A stretch of 5,975 nucleotides of DNA from positions 1 through 5,975 of the forward strand of contig CAMFSB010000112.1 of the NCBI GenBank assembly GCA_945982465.1, read 5' to 3'. Of the stretch, positions 5,683 to 5,975 are shown in pieces (the stretch's first letter is position 1; each line of letters starts with the position of its first letter). This DNA comes from an uncultured Faecalibacterium sp. (GTDB taxonomy: Bacteria > Bacillota > Clostridia > Oscillospirales > Ruminococcaceae). Position numbers and translations under genes: made by a program. A model generated the notes under the pieces. The model did no database searches, had not been told where the DNA came from, and was given only the letters and a program-made list of their open reading frames with translations.

Positions 5683-5943
5683 ATGCCTAATATCAAATCC
5701 CAGAAGGACCGCGTTGTGCAGGCCGCTAACGAGCAGGCTCATAACAAAGCCATCAAGACCAACCTGAAAACAGTCGTGAAGAAGGCAAACGCTGCCATCG
5801 ATGCAAACGCCGCTGATAAGGACGCCACTGTCCTGGCTGCTGTTTCCGCGATCGACAAGGCCCGCGCCAAGGGTGTCATCAAAAAGAACCCCGCTTCCCG
5901 CACGATCAGCCGCAGGGCCAAGCGTGCGAACAAGGCAGCTTGA
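5683..5943 (+). CDS. rpsT: 30S ribosomal protein S20
   Basis: An 86-residue protein, within the usual 84-90 for S20, which binds 16S rRNA and helps early assembly of the small subunit. It opens with the typical MPNIKSQKDRV. It is rich in Lys, Arg and Ala with a helical pattern (NKAIKTNLKTVVKKANAA), has the conserved KGVIKKN (63-69), and ends in a basic SRRAKRANKAA. The ATG at 5683 is preceded by AAGGAGGT with 7 nt spacing. An in-frame GTG at 5674 lies inside that binding site and is not the start. Its codons are less GC-rich than those of its neighbours (GCT, AAA and AAC are common), as expected for a highly expressed gene. It is divergent from gpr, an arrangement common in Firmicutes. Its terminator is not inside the window. 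Confidence 0.97.
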   Translation: MPNIKSQKDRVVQAANEQAHNKAIKTNLKTVVKKANAAIDANAADKDATVLAAVSAIDKARAKGVIKKNPASRTISRRAKRANKAA

Positions 5944-5975
5944 TTTTGCCCCTGCCCAATGGTTGACTTACGACA

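Overview
The window is a GC-rich stretch, clearly above 60% G+C by eye, from a bacterium of the Firmicutes (Clostridia). A sporulation pair (gpr, spoIIP) lies beside rpsT, as in Bacillus and many clostridia. The protein style and GC level suggest an Oscillospiraceae/Ruminococcaceae-type gut anaerobe, perhaps near Gemmiger or Subdoligranulum. That placement is inference only.

All genes except rpsT lie on the minus strand. From right to left: rpsT (ribosomal protein S20, plus strand) diverges from gpr (the protease that degrades small acid-soluble spore proteins). Then comes spoIIP (engulfment peptidoglycan hydrolase), with its own candidate sigma-E promoter. A non-coding stretch of about 280 bp holds a cluster of three hairpins and a textbook housekeeping promoter facing asnS. 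asnS (asparaginyl-tRNA synthetase) is followed by a strong intrinsic terminator. After that is a two-gene membrane-protein unit: a GT-C-like polytopic protein, and a second membrane protein that runs off the left edge into a very G-rich (minus strand) low-complexity tract.

The most notable point is that asnS is broken. The first 359 codons look normal, and the last 67 codons encode a normal C-terminus with class II motif 3 in another frame. Between them about 36 conserved codons, including the GEIIGGSQRE signature, are replaced by 46 nt of unlike sequence. This is either a real inactivating lesion, which would force reliance on tRNA-dependent amidation for Asn-tRNA, or an assembly fault.

I found no CRISPR array, tRNA, rRNA, transposase or phage gene, and no convincing new multi-gene system. 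The 32 bases after rpsT hold no gene and no clear terminator; a TTGACT at 5963-5968 could be a -35 box for a gene outside the window. Several long open frames on the plus strand opposite spoIIP, gpr and asnS are GC-rich shadow frames and are not annotated.
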